From assembly GCA_945882755.1 (NCBI GenBank), contig CAMCWS010000131.1, forward strand, positions 1-24,852: a stretch of DNA of 24,852 nt, given 5' to 3'. A model generated the notes under the pieces. That model saw only the letters and a list, made by a program, of their open reading frames with translations. It did not search any database and was not told where the DNA came from. Shown in pieces: positions 7,836 to 15,789 of this stretch. A program made the position numbers and the translations under genes. Position 1 is the stretch's first letter, and every line of letters begins with the position of its first letter. The DNA is from Bordetella parapertussis. Lineage in GTDB: Bacteria; Pseudomonadota; Gammaproteobacteria; Burkholderiales; Burkholderiaceae_C.

Positions 7836-9880
7836 GGAATTTCGGCGTTTTCTTCTGGGGCATTGTTTTCGGGCGGACCCACCATGCCAAGTTTCGATTT
7901 GAGCGATTGCGGCTCATTGTGAATCAGCCCTGCGTAAAGAGTGGTGTTGGCCAAGACTTTTTTGACATAGTCGCGGGTCTCGCTAAAGGGTATGCATTCA
8001 GCCCAAGCTGCGCCCTCCATCTCAGGACCATTGCGCCAACGCTTAGGGCGACTGGGACCAGCGTTGTAGGCAGCAGCGGCCATGGGCATAGAGCCCTGAA
8101 AATTATCTAAGACCAATTTAAGGTAATACGTTCCAATCGCAATATTGGTTTTGCGTTGTTGCAGTTGTTCAGGGCGAAAATTTTTCATGCCCATTCGCTT
8201 GGCCGTCCATTTGGCGGTGGCAGGCATGACCTGCATCAAGCCAGACGCACCCACGCTGGACCTCGCATCCAAGATGAATCGGCTTTCTTGCCGTATCAAA
8301 CCATACACATACGCCGAGTTCAGTCCAATGCTGTTGGCAGCTTCCACAACCTCTTCTTTGAAAGGCATGGGGTAGCGTTGCACTACATCCATTTGGACGC
8401 TGCGCTCACTGGTGTTGATGCACCTGTCCCATATCGCTTGGTCACACGCCAATTGGGCTGCCGCCAGTCGCTCCCGTTCATTCAGGCGACCGCGTTGCCC
8501 CGCACTGTCGACCAGCCCTGTGGCGTAATTCCACTCACGAACACCGTCTTGTCGCAAACCAATTTTGATGGCGTATAAAGCGCGTTGCAACAAAGGGTTG
8601 GCCTTTGCTGCTGCTGATTCTTGTGGCTGAGGCGGCAGTGGGCGCGGCGGCAAGACTATTTTTTTTCCAAGCTCTTCACTCGCCAACTGTTCATAAAAAC
8701 CTTGTGGTCCAGCGATGCTTTGCAAAGCGCTCAAAGCTTGCCCTGTGGGTGGTGAAGCGACTGATTGCTGAGCCATCAAGGCACGCGCTCGCCAATACAC
8801 CCAAGCAGGGTCTTTTTGGGCGACAGGACTCATGGCGTCTACCGCAGATTGAATAGCAGACCATGCAGGTGTTTTGCCGGCCCGCAATGCTGCTCGCACC
8901 TTCCATGCCAACATGTCATCGCTCAAATTGGCAGGGCTTGCATTGGCAAAGTAGGCAAATGCTTTGTCGTCCAATTGCTGCGCAGCCTGTTTGGCAATCA
9001 CGCCCCAGACCCATTGCTTTTGCTCGCTGCTTAATGATGTTGCTGATTTACTTTGCAGCAACTTGATGGCGTTCTCGTGGTCTGCGGTGCCTGCCTTGAT
9101 CAGCGCCAAGGTCATCCACTCGGAAGACTCTTCCCCCATATTGGAAGCACGCTGTGAAAAAAATCTGCCGCCGTTGGCAAAGAGTTCATCCACCACGGCC
9201 ATATTGTGGTCAGAGACCAACTTCAAGGCATCCCTAGCGGGTACTTTTCGGTTGCTCTCAACCGATAGCCGAGCTTTGAGCCAAACATCCTCAGGGTTGA
9301 ATTTGTGCTGCTTCAGCAGTTGCGATACCGCATAAGTGCAACCCTCATCGGACTGCTTGAGGCTCAGCCAAGTGCGGCGAATGTCTCCAATGGGAGAGGC
9401 GCCTGCATTGAGGTCCTTTTGTTGAACTTCAAGGAGTTTCGCGTAGCACTCGATTTCCTTGTCATCATGCATTCGGTAGAGGGCATATTCACGTTCAAAT
9501 TGCGTCCACTCGCGGCGCTCGCCAAGCAGCAGTAACCAATCGTTGCGGATTCTGTCTTCTTGGTAAGTGCCTGCATAGCGCTGAAGAAAACTTTTAACTT
9601 CATTGTCAGACGCATCGCCCAAACGAACGCGTAATTCCCAAAAGGCTGCCCATGGCTCGAGTACATGCCCTTTGGCTTGTGGCAACAATGCGGCCAGTTT
9701 TTTGCGATCTCCTTTTTGAAAGGCTTGGGACATATCGAGGATCACCGCATCAGCGGCATCGGCTGGTCTGGTGGGTTGTGCAGGTTTGGCAGTAGCTTTC
9801 TGTTTATTGGCTGCGTTTGCCGTCATCATGCAAGCCATAAAGATGATGCAACAGGCATTTCGAACAAATAATGGAGGCAT
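7832..9880 (-). CDS. slt: soluble lytic murein transglycosylase (Slt70-like)
   Basis: This 682-residue periplasmic enzyme cleaves the MurNAc-GlcNAc bond of peptidoglycan without water, leaving 1,6-anhydro ends. The N terminus (MPPLFVRNACCIIFMACMMTANAA) is a signal peptide. The long middle is an alpha-helical superhelix of the type that forms the Slt70 ring. The C-terminal SLT domain runs from about residue 515: the catalytic glutamate is in GLIRQESRF (about Glu532), followed by GASGLMQVMPATA, a stretch with NIAIGTYYL, AAAAYNAGP and the FSETRDYVKKVL end motif. The ATG at 9880 is preferred over a TTG at 9895; neither has a clear ribosome binding site. It diverges from the folate gene 40 bases away and converges on the ABC exporter with overlapping stops. 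Confidence 0.95.
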   Translation of the reverse strand: MPPLFVRNACCIIFMACMMTANAANKQKATAKPAQPTRPADAADAVILDMSQAFQKGDRKKLAALLPQAKGHVLEPWAAFWELRVRLGDASDNEVKSFLQRYAGTYQEDRIRNDWLLLLGERREWTQFEREYALYRMHDDKEIECYAKLLEVQQKDLNAGASPIGDIRRTWLSLKQSDEGCTYAVSQLLKQHKFNPEDVWLKARLSVESNRKVPARDALKLVSDHNMAVVDELFANGGRFFSQRASNMGEESSEWMTLALIKAGTADHENAIKLLQSKSATSLSSEQKQWVWGVIAKQAAQQLDDKAFAYFANASPANLSDDMLAWKVRAALRAGKTPAWSAIQSAVDAMSPVAQKDPAWVYWRARALMAQQSVASPPTGQALSALQSIAGPQGFYEQLASEELGKKIVLPPRPLPPQPQESAAAKANPLLQRALYAIKIGLRQDGVREWNYATGLVDSAGQRGRLNERERLAAAQLACDQAIWDRCINTSERSVQMDVVQRYPMPFKEEVVEAANSIGLNSAYVYGLIRQESRFILDARSSVGASGLMQVMPATAKWTAKRMGMKNFRPEQLQQRKTNIAIGTYYLKLVLDNFQGSMPMAAAAYNAGPSRPKRWRNGPEMEGAAWAECIPFSETRDYVKKVLANTTLYAGLIHNEPQSLKSKLGMVGPPENNAPEENAEIP

Positions 9881-9919
9881 GACACAATCAATCAACTAAC
9901 AGGATGGTTGGATTCTCCC

Positions 9920-10495
9920 ATGGACAAAAAAGCCCTGCGCCAAGAACTGATTCAAACAAGACTGCAAATGCCAGACAGAGCGCGCCGTGCAGACCTGTTG
10001 CAAAGAGTTATGCGCATTTGGTTGTTTGATCAACCGTATACCGTCATTGGCGCTTATTGGCCTATCAAGGGAGAGTTTGACCCCTTGCCTGCATTGCACA
10101 GATGGAAAGAAGATGGCGAATTGCTAGACCATCCTGTTCGACGACGCATTGGTTTGCCCGTCATGGACAAGCAAACCAAAACCCTGACTTTTCATTCGTG
10201 GTACCCAGGTTGTGCCATGGAAGAAGATGCCTACAACATACCGAAACCTAAGGACACAGAAATCATTCAACCCACCTTGCTTTTTGTGCCATGTGTGGGC
10301 TATGGGCCTGGTGGCTACCGTTTGGGGTATGGCGGTGGTTTTTACGATCGAACCTTGAATCAAATCGACCCTAAACCCTACACCGTCGGTTTGGGTTTTA
10401 CCCATGGTTTTTTACCCGACTTCATTCCTGAGTCTCATGATGTGCCCTTGGACGCTTTGCTGAATGAAAACGGCGTGGTGTGGCCAATGTCTTAA
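9920..10495 (+). CDS. 5-formyltetrahydrofolate cyclo-ligase
   Basis: This cytoplasmic enzyme uses ATP to convert 5-formyl-THF to 5,10-methenyl-THF, returning a stored folate form to one-carbon metabolism. The 191-residue product starts MDKKALRQELIQTR, a basic N-terminal helix typical of the family, contains the YWPIKGEFDPLP substrate-loop region and carries the signature YGPGGYRLGYGGGFYDR at residues 128-144, which binds ATP and magnesium. The ATG at 9920 is favoured over an in-frame TTG at 9908. It is divergent from slt, which leaves about 40 bases for both promoters, and its stop lies within 10 bases of the tetR start downstream, with the tetR ribosome binding site formed by the end of this gene. 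Identification is firm; the gene is called ygfA, fau or MTHFS in different organisms. Confidence 0.95.
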   Translation: MDKKALRQELIQTRLQMPDRARRADLLQRVMRIWLFDQPYTVIGAYWPIKGEFDPLPALHRWKEDGELLDHPVRRRIGLPVMDKQTKTLTFHSWYPGCAMEEDAYNIPKPKDTEIIQPTLLFVPCVGYGPGGYRLGYGGGFYDRTLNQIDPKPYTVGLGFTHGFLPDFIPESHDVPLDALLNENGVVWPMS

Positions 10496-10504
10496 GGGTG
10501 GTGG

Positions 10505-11113
10505 ATGGCGCGACCTAAATCTGCAACCCACGACCTCAAGCGTGAAGAAATTTTGGAGGTGGCCGCAAGCTGTTTTGCAGCCTCGTCTTACCCTTCAGCC
10601 AGCATGAACGATTTAGCCAATGCTTTGGGCACTTCTAAAGCGCGGCTCTACCATTACTACGACAGCAAGCAGGCCATACTTTTCGATTTACTTGATCGCT
10701 ACACACTGCTTTTGGTGGAGTTGGTTCAAAGCGTTCAAGACCAGGCCAAGCAAGACCATCTCAGTCCCAAAGATTTGGTGCATAACGTGGTTAAGCGTTT
10801 TTTGCAAACCTATGAAAGCTCTGCAACCCGTCATATTGCTTTGTTGCACAGCACCCAATTTCTCAATGAAGAGCAGCGTGCCGTGGTGGTGCAACGGCAG
10901 CGCCAAGTGGTCAGCGCCTTGGGCGATATGTTGGCACAAGCCTACCCAAGTCGCGTTCATGCGCAAAACAAAATACCCCTGACCATGATGCTGTTTGGCA
11001 TGATCAACTGGACCTTTACCTGGCTCAGACCCCAGGGTGCACTCAGTTACGATGCGTTTGCGCAAGAGGTCATTGACACCTTAGAAAACGGTTTTCATTC
11101 AAGCACAAGCTAA
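10505..11113 (+). CDS. TetR/AcrR family transcriptional regulator
   Basis: This 202-residue TetR regulator has a clean N-terminal DNA-binding domain (residues 10-58): LKREEILEVAASCFAASSYPS followed by the helix-turn-helix SMNDLANALGTSKARLYHYYDSKQAIL. The C-terminal ligand domain (about residues 70-195) has a long helix ending in MINWTFTWLRPQG, typical of TetR proteins that control catabolic or acyl-CoA genes. The ATG at 10505 sits 6-8 bases after AAGGGTGG, part of which is the end of the folate gene, so translation may be coupled. The metallo-beta-lactamase-fold gene starts 16 bases after the stop, so it is the probable target and operon partner. The ligand is unknown. Confidence 0.93.
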   Translation: MARPKSATHDLKREEILEVAASCFAASSYPSASMNDLANALGTSKARLYHYYDSKQAILFDLLDRYTLLLVELVQSVQDQAKQDHLSPKDLVHNVVKRFLQTYESSATRHIALLHSTQFLNEEQRAVVVQRQRQVVSALGDMLAQAYPSRVHAQNKIPLTMMLFGMINWTFTWLRPQGALSYDAFAQEVIDTLENGFHSSTS

Positions 11114-11129
11114 GTTCGAGGAAAAAAAC

Positions 11130-12110
11130 ATGTCTAAAGCATTTGCCAGTCAAAGCGATTTGACCGATAAACACATCAGCTTCACACAACTCAGTCCTCA
11201 CTGCTGGGCTTACACCGCTGAGGGCGACCCCAATTCAGGCGTCATCATTGGCGACAAATACATTTTGGTCAGCGACGCTACATCCACGCCTTTGATGGCC
11301 AAAGACCTGATCGCCAAGATTCGCAATGTCAGCGACAAACCCATCAAATATGTGCTGCTCACCCACTACCACGCGGTGCGTGTGTTGGGTGCCAGTGCAT
11401 ATTTTGCTGAAGGTGCGACAGAGGTGATATCCAGCAAGGGCACTTACGATTTGATTGTCGAGCGCGGTGCTGAAGACATGCAAAGCGAGATGGACCGCTT
11501 CCCTCGACTGTTCCGAGGCGCCGACAGCGTACCCGGCCTTACGTGGCCGACCATGGTGATTGGTGACGGCAAGCCTGGGCGGCAGGGAAGTTTGCGCATC
11601 GATTTGGGGGGCGTTCAAGTCGATATTTGGCACCCAGGTGCCGGCCACACCCGCGGCGACACCATCGCATGGGTAGAGTCTGAAAAAGTCTTGTTCAGCG
11701 GCGACTTGGTAGAGTACTTGGCAGGTGTTTACACGGGCGACGCTCACTTGGCCGAGTGGCCCACCACTTTGGAGGCATTGCGTGCTTTACAAGCCGATGC
11801 CATCGTGCCGGGTCGTGGCGAAGCCATGCGAGGCCATGCCGATGTCAACAAGGCTTTGGACTACACCAAGCTGTGGGTGGAAACCTTGTTCAAATGCGGG
11901 CAAGAAGCTGTGGCGAAAAACATGGATTTGAAGGCCGCCATGGCCCTTACCCGCCAACACATGGACCCCGTGTTTGGCCAAGTGTTTATTTACGAACACT
12001 GTTTGCCATTTGATGTGAGTCGTGCTTTTGATGAGGCCAGTGGCATACAGCACCCACGCATATGGACGGCAGAGCGGGATAAGCAAATGTGGGCTGCGCT
12101 GCAAGCGTGA
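11130..12110 (+). CDS. MBL-fold protein with an incomplete zinc-binding motif
   Basis: This 326-residue protein has the metallo-beta-lactamase fold. The first metal motif, usually HxHxDH, reads H79-Y-H81-A-V-R84: the two leading histidines are present, but the aspartate and following histidine are replaced by Val83 and Arg84. The third motif GAGHTRGD supplies His173 and FSGDLVEY supplies Asp192. The protein therefore keeps a possible one-metal site but lacks the normal second zinc ligands; it may be a mononuclear enzyme or a specialised subgroup. The C-terminal ~100 residues form an extra helical part (LDYTKLWVETLF...). A GAGGA sits 8 bases before the ATG. It follows a tetR gene by 16 bases and converges on a LysR gene, so a catabolic role under TetR control is plausible. 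The substrate is not readable. Confidence 0.85.
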   Translation: MSKAFASQSDLTDKHISFTQLSPHCWAYTAEGDPNSGVIIGDKYILVSDATSTPLMAKDLIAKIRNVSDKPIKYVLLTHYHAVRVLGASAYFAEGATEVISSKGTYDLIVERGAEDMQSEMDRFPRLFRGADSVPGLTWPTMVIGDGKPGRQGSLRIDLGGVQVDIWHPGAGHTRGDTIAWVESEKVLFSGDLVEYLAGVYTGDAHLAEWPTTLEALRALQADAIVPGRGEAMRGHADVNKALDYTKLWVETLFKCGQEAVAKNMDLKAAMALTRQHMDPVFGQVFIYEHCLPFDVSRAFDEASGIQHPRIWTAERDKQMWAALQA

Positions 12111-12120
12111 TGTAAACCAC

Positions 12121-13071
12121 CTAAGTGGCGGGGCCTTCACCTGTCATTTTTTGGGTTTCTTTGGCTTGCGCTAAAACCCACTCACAAAACGCTTTTGCCT
12201 GTTCATTGGGCGCTTGCTGGTTGTTGATCAGCAACCAATACGCCATGGGTGAATCGTTGCGCTCTCCAGGTAGCACCTCAACCAATTCGCCACTGGCCAA
12301 ACTCTCAGCAATCAGCGGGGGGCGTGCCAGCACCACACCTTGACCATTCAAGGCTGCCTGCACCATTTGGTAGGCATAGTTGAAATGCAGCCAGCGCACA
12401 GGCTGCACGCCATGCAAGCCCTGTGCATTGAACCAATGTCGCCACGTGAGCCAGTCCATGTGAGAAGACTGAGGATCGCTGGCTTCAATCAGCGTAAACC
12501 GTGTTAGGTCATGGGCGGATTGAATGCCCCCTTCTTGCTCAAGCAGACGTGGACTGGCAACGGCAATCAATTGGTCGCCAAACAAGCGGGTTGCACCGGC
12601 AGGCATGCGAGCGGCTGAACCGTAGCGTATGGCGATGTCGATGTCAGAGACGCTCAGGTCCACAGGTTTGTCACTTGCGTCAATACGAATATCAATTTCA
12701 GGATGAAGGTTTTGAAAACTGGCCAAGCGCGGAATCAGCCACATCGACGCAAACGAAGCAAAAGTGGTGACGGCAATCGATTTGCGCAAAACCGAATGCC
12801 GTATTTGTTGCACCGTTAAATCTAATTGATTGAGCAACCCGGAGACGGTTCGAAACAAAACCACACCGGCCTCGGTCAACTCCACCGAGCGGGTATGACG
12901 CAAAAACAAAACCATGCCCAACTCGTCTTCGAGCGATTGGATTTGTCTGCTGACCGCCGATTGACTGAGCGCCAATTCGTCCGCAGCTGCACGGAAATTC
13001 AGCAAACGTGCCGTGACTTCAAAGCAACGCAGATAACCAACAGACAGGGGGCGGGTGCGCAAATAGGACAT
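12121..13071 (-). CDS. LysR-family transcriptional regulator (GcvA-like)
   Basis: This 316-residue LysR-type regulator has the winged helix-turn-helix at about residues 14-72: YLRCFEVTARLLNFRAAADE followed by LSQSAVSRQIQSLEDELG, then the linker helix. The effector-binding domain starts near residue 98 (KSIAVTTFASFASMWLIPRL), the wording common in GcvA-type regulators. It ends close to the convergent MBL-fold gene (10 bases between stops). It is divergent from the small DUF2917 gene with a 136-base gap that contains a good LysR-style inverted repeat, so self-control and control of the DUF2917 gene are likely. GcvA itself regulates glycine cleavage, but many paralogues exist in Burkholderiales, so no specific pathway is assigned. 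Confidence 0.94.
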   Translation of the reverse strand: MSYLRTRPLSVGYLRCFEVTARLLNFRAAADELALSQSAVSRQIQSLEDELGMVLFLRHTRSVELTEAGVVLFRTVSGLLNQLDLTVQQIRHSVLRKSIAVTTFASFASMWLIPRLASFQNLHPEIDIRIDASDKPVDLSVSDIDIAIRYGSAARMPAGATRLFGDQLIAVASPRLLEQEGGIQSAHDLTRFTLIEASDPQSSHMDWLTWRHWFNAQGLHGVQPVRWLHFNYAYQMVQAALNGQGVVLARPPLIAESLASGELVEVLPGERNDSPMAYWLLINNQQAPNEQAKAFCEWVLAQAKETQKMTGEGPAT

Positions 13072-13125
13072 GGCACAAGCTTAACCCGCTGGCCCACAAA
13101 CAGGGTTGCGTTGAGCGCATCAATC

Positions 13126-13151
13126 ACTTGTTAAATCCTCATTGGACAAGT
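13126..13151. promoter_or_regulatory. candidate LysR operator
   Basis: ACTTGT-N14-ACAAGT is a perfect 6+6 inverted repeat in the gap between the divergent lysR and DUF2917 starts, 55 bases from the lysR start and 57 bases from the DUF2917 start. LysR-type proteins usually bind an interrupted dyad of this kind in the divergent promoter they control. A GCGCATCA direct repeat flanks it (13115-13122 and 13163-13170). Confidence 0.45.
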
Positions 13152-13207
13152 TGAAGAGGCTTGCGCATCATTGAGCCCAATCGCCACCATCCCAAGGGGA
13201 AAGTTAG

Positions 13208-13465
13208 ATGGAAACCCTTCACCGCAACTTGTCATTGGTCACTTCTGCCACATCATTTCAAGCGCAGACTGCGCACACGCTTGAGGTTGCCCATGGACGC
13301 GCTTGGGTGACCGTGGTGGGTCAGCTAGACCAAGCCAATCCCGATATTTTCTTAACGCAAGGGCAAGTCTTGCAGGTAGCTGCTGACCAGCATGTGGTGG
13401 TGGAGCCATGGCCACGCTTCCCCGGCGATGAACTGAGCGTGCAATGGGTAGACCTTCAAAAATGA
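13208..13465 (+). CDS. DUF2917 domain-containing protein
   Basis: This is an 85-residue protein matching the DUF2917 pattern seen widely in Burkholderiales: an opening that sets up LEVAHGRAWVTVVG, then DIFLTQGQVLQVAADQHVVVEPW, a small beta-rich domain resembling a cupin half. Its function is not known. The ATG at 13208 has AAGGGGAAAG upstream, a strong ribosome binding site. The product has no signal peptide and no membrane segment. It is divergent from the lysR gene with a dyad between them, and in related genomes DUF2917 genes are commonly found beside LysR regulators, which supports regulation by that neighbour. Its stop is one base from the stop of the convergent lipoprotein gene. Confidence 0.85.
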   Translation: METLHRNLSLVTSATSFQAQTAHTLEVAHGRAWVTVVGQLDQANPDIFLTQGQVLQVAADQHVVVEPWPRFPGDELSVQWVDLQK

Positions 13466-13466
13466 T

Positions 13467-14393
13467 TCAAGAGGGTTTGACTTTGGCCAAGGCCCGCACA
13501 TCAGCTTCATAAGCCTTGAGTGTTTTCACTGCAAATTCTCTTTGGGCGGAGTTGGTGGTGTTGTGCAACTGCGCTGCCGCTTCGCAGTTGATGTTTTTTC
13601 GCATCTCGGCGTATTCACGGTAAACCTCATCGGGTGACTGCAACAAGCTGCGGTTCAGTAGGGCAATGCTCTCTTGTTGTGCGGCGGCCAAGCCTGGTTG
13701 TGATTTGACGATGCCCTCCAAAGTGCGGACCGTGTCTTGCTGACGCCTTAAGCGTTCGCCCCAGCTCTTTGGCAAGTCGAACTGGGACTCTTTCGCCATT
13801 TGCTTGACCAAAGCTTTTTGCTTTTTGTCCAATCGGTCATACAAGCGCTCTGCGTTCTCTATGCCCTTGTCGGTCTGCACCTGCAGCTGAGCGTCGGCAC
13901 TGGCGTCAAGTTTCCATTCTTTGCGGTAGTCCTTGTTGTCTTTGTCGTATTGCTGTTCAAGCCGCTGGATTTGCGAGGGTGTTAACTTCAAGGCCAAGCG
14001 GGCCATGCCAGGCGACATTTGTTGTGCCAGCGGTGCCAGCGTTTCTTTGAACTCATCGACCAACGCACAAATTTGTGGCCCCGTTACTTCATGGGGTGCG
14101 AGCGTCGCCATTTTTTGTAAAACATCTGCATACACGGGCAGTTGCTGTTGGCGGTGCCACTGGTGCAGCGCCTGTAAATCGGCACGCAACTGCTTGTCTT
14201 GCTCTGAGTTGAGGTCTAAATGAGGATTGAACCAAGAGAATATCAACAAACTCGGCGCTTGGTTGTAGCCCGTCACCACAAAGCTGCAAGCACTCAGGCT
14301 TACTAAGAAGCCCAAAGCCAACAGTTTGGGGCCAAGCCCAGAGAAGGTTGGAAGCTGATTGATAATCTGAGCAACACGAGGAAGCAAGTTCAT
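13467..14393 (-). CDS. DUF6279-type lipoprotein
   Basis: This 308-residue protein starts MNLLPRVAQII and has a hydrophobic stretch LLALGFLVSLSAC whose LSAC is a lipobox, so Cys36 is probably lipid-modified and the protein tethered to a membrane in the periplasm. The rest is almost all helix, rich in Gln, Lys and Glu, with YNQAPSLLIFSWFNPHLDLNSEQ after the lipobox and ending in LKAYEADVRALAKVKPS. This organisation fits DUF6279 proteins of Burkholderiales; no function is known. The frame is open upstream to 14645, but that extension is antisense to glmU and rejected. The chosen ATG shares the palindrome CATG with the glmU ATG, so the two divergent start codons overlap by two bases, and no good ribosome binding site is seen for this gene. 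It may be translated from a nearby TTG instead. Confidence 0.85.
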   Translation of the reverse strand: MNLLPRVAQIINQLPTFSGLGPKLLALGFLVSLSACSFVVTGYNQAPSLLIFSWFNPHLDLNSEQDKQLRADLQALHQWHRQQQLPVYADVLQKMATLAPHEVTGPQICALVDEFKETLAPLAQQMSPGMARLALKLTPSQIQRLEQQYDKDNKDYRKEWKLDASADAQLQVQTDKGIENAERLYDRLDKKQKALVKQMAKESQFDLPKSWGERLRRQQDTVRTLEGIVKSQPGLAAAQQESIALLNRSLLQSPDEVYREYAEMRKNINCEAAAQLHNTTNSAQREFAVKTLKAYEADVRALAKVKPS

Positions 14394-15777
14394 GGCATTT
14401 GTTGATGTGGTGGTCATGGCAGCGGGCAAGGGCACCCGCATGAAGAGCAGTATGCCCAAAGTTTTACACCGATTGGGGGGTAGGGCTTTATTGCAGCACG
14501 TGATTGACACCGCTGGGCAACTCCAAGCCAGAAGAGTGGTGGTCATCACCGGCCATGGTGCAGAGCAAGTTGAAGCGACCTTGGTCCATAACGACCATGT
14601 GCAATGTGTGCGCCAAATGCCCCAACTGGGCACAGGACACGCCATGCAACAAGCGGTGCCCGTGTTGGCTGATGATGGTGTGACACTGGTCTTGTCCGGC
14701 GATGTGCCTTTGATTCAAGCCGACACCTTGAGCGCCTTGCTGACGATGTGTGACGGTCAGCATTTGGCCTTGCTCACCCTCCAAACCCCCTCTCCCACGG
14801 GCTACGGCCGCTTGTTGCGCAACCCTCAGGCGCAAGTGCAGGCCATCGTGGAAGAAAAAGACGCCACACCCGAGCAACGTCAGATCCAAGAAATTTACAG
14901 CGGCATCATGGCCGTTCCCACTTGCTTGTTGCGTACGTGGCTGGCCCGTTTGGACAACCATAACGCTCAACAAGAGTACTACCTCACCGACGTGGTGAAG
15001 TTCGCTGTGGCCGATGGCTGCCCAGTGCTGGCGCATTGCATCTACGAAGCTTGGCAGGTGGAAGGGGTGAACAACCCTGTGCAACTGGCTACTTTAGAGC
15101 GAGCGTACCAGCGCATACAAGCCGAGCGTTTGATGTTGCAAGGTGTTCGCTTGGCCGACCCTGCACGATTTGATTTGCGCGGCAGTCTCATCTGTGGCCA
15201 AGATGTAGAGATCGATGTGAACTGCGTGTTTGAAGGACATGTCAGCTTAGGCGATGGGGTTCGCATAGGCCCTAACTGCGTTATTGCGAATACCAACATT
15301 GGTGCAGGTACTTTTGTTCAGGCGTTTAGCCATATCGATGGTGAACAGCAAGGCGTGACCGTGGGCCAGGATGCCCGCATCGGCCCGTTTGCCCGTTTGC
15401 GACCTGGTGCGGATTTGGGCGACGAGGTCCATATTGGCAACTTCGTCGAGGTGAAAAATTCCACCCTGGCCAAAGGCTCAAAAGCCAACCACTTGGCGTA
15501 TTTGGGCGACGCCAGCGTGGGTGAGCGGGTCAACTATGGTGCAGGCAGCATCACTGCCAACTATGACGGTGCCCACAAACACCGCACCGTTATCGAGGCC
15601 GATGTGCATGTGGGCAGCAACAGCGTGTTGGTGGCTCCGGTCACCTTGGGCGCTGGTGGCACGATTGGCGGCGGATCGACCATCACCAAGGACACACCTG
15701 CTGGCGCACTCACGGTGGCGCGTGGCAAACAAACCAGCATTGCCAATTGGCAGCGCCCCACCAAAACAAAAAAATAA
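14392..15777 (+). CDS. glmU: bifunctional UDP-GlcNAc pyrophosphorylase / glucosamine-1-phosphate acetyltransferase
   Basis: GlmU makes UDP-GlcNAc, the precursor of peptidoglycan and LPS, from GlcN-1-P in two steps: acetylation, then uridylylation. The 461-residue product is full length. The N-terminal uridyltransferase domain opens with VVVMAAGKGTRMKSSMPKVLH (nucleotide-binding loop) and has LSGDVPLI with the metal-binding aspartate, then GYGRLLRN and EEKDATPEQ. The C-terminal left-handed beta-helix of hexapeptide repeats runs from about residue 255 and contains LGDASVGERVNYGAGSITAN, which holds acetyltransferase active-site residues. AGGA lies about 10 bases before the ATG at 14392. glmS follows 12 bases after the stop, so the two steps of amino-sugar synthesis are in one operon. 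The promoter must lie inside the divergent lipoprotein gene. Confidence 0.98.
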   Translation: MAFVDVVVMAAGKGTRMKSSMPKVLHRLGGRALLQHVIDTAGQLQARRVVVITGHGAEQVEATLVHNDHVQCVRQMPQLGTGHAMQQAVPVLADDGVTLVLSGDVPLIQADTLSALLTMCDGQHLALLTLQTPSPTGYGRLLRNPQAQVQAIVEEKDATPEQRQIQEIYSGIMAVPTCLLRTWLARLDNHNAQQEYYLTDVVKFAVADGCPVLAHCIYEAWQVEGVNNPVQLATLERAYQRIQAERLMLQGVRLADPARFDLRGSLICGQDVEIDVNCVFEGHVSLGDGVRIGPNCVIANTNIGAGTFVQAFSHIDGEQQGVTVGQDARIGPFARLRPGADLGDEVHIGNFVEVKNSTLAKGSKANHLAYLGDASVGERVNYGAGSITANYDGAHKHRTVIEADVHVGSNSVLVAPVTLGAGGTIGGGSTITKDTPAGALTVARGKQTSIANWQRPTKTKK

Positions 15778-15789
15778 AGGACAGTCTTC

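Noticed and set aside
12117..12128. CCAC-CTAA-GTGG hairpin between MBL-fold and LysR gene ends as a terminator
   Set aside because: Only four base pairs, no T-run on either strand, and it overlaps the lysR stop.
14394..14645. N-terminal extension of the lipoprotein frame
   Set aside because: It is antisense to the conserved start of glmU and would place the signal peptide and lipobox in mid-protein.
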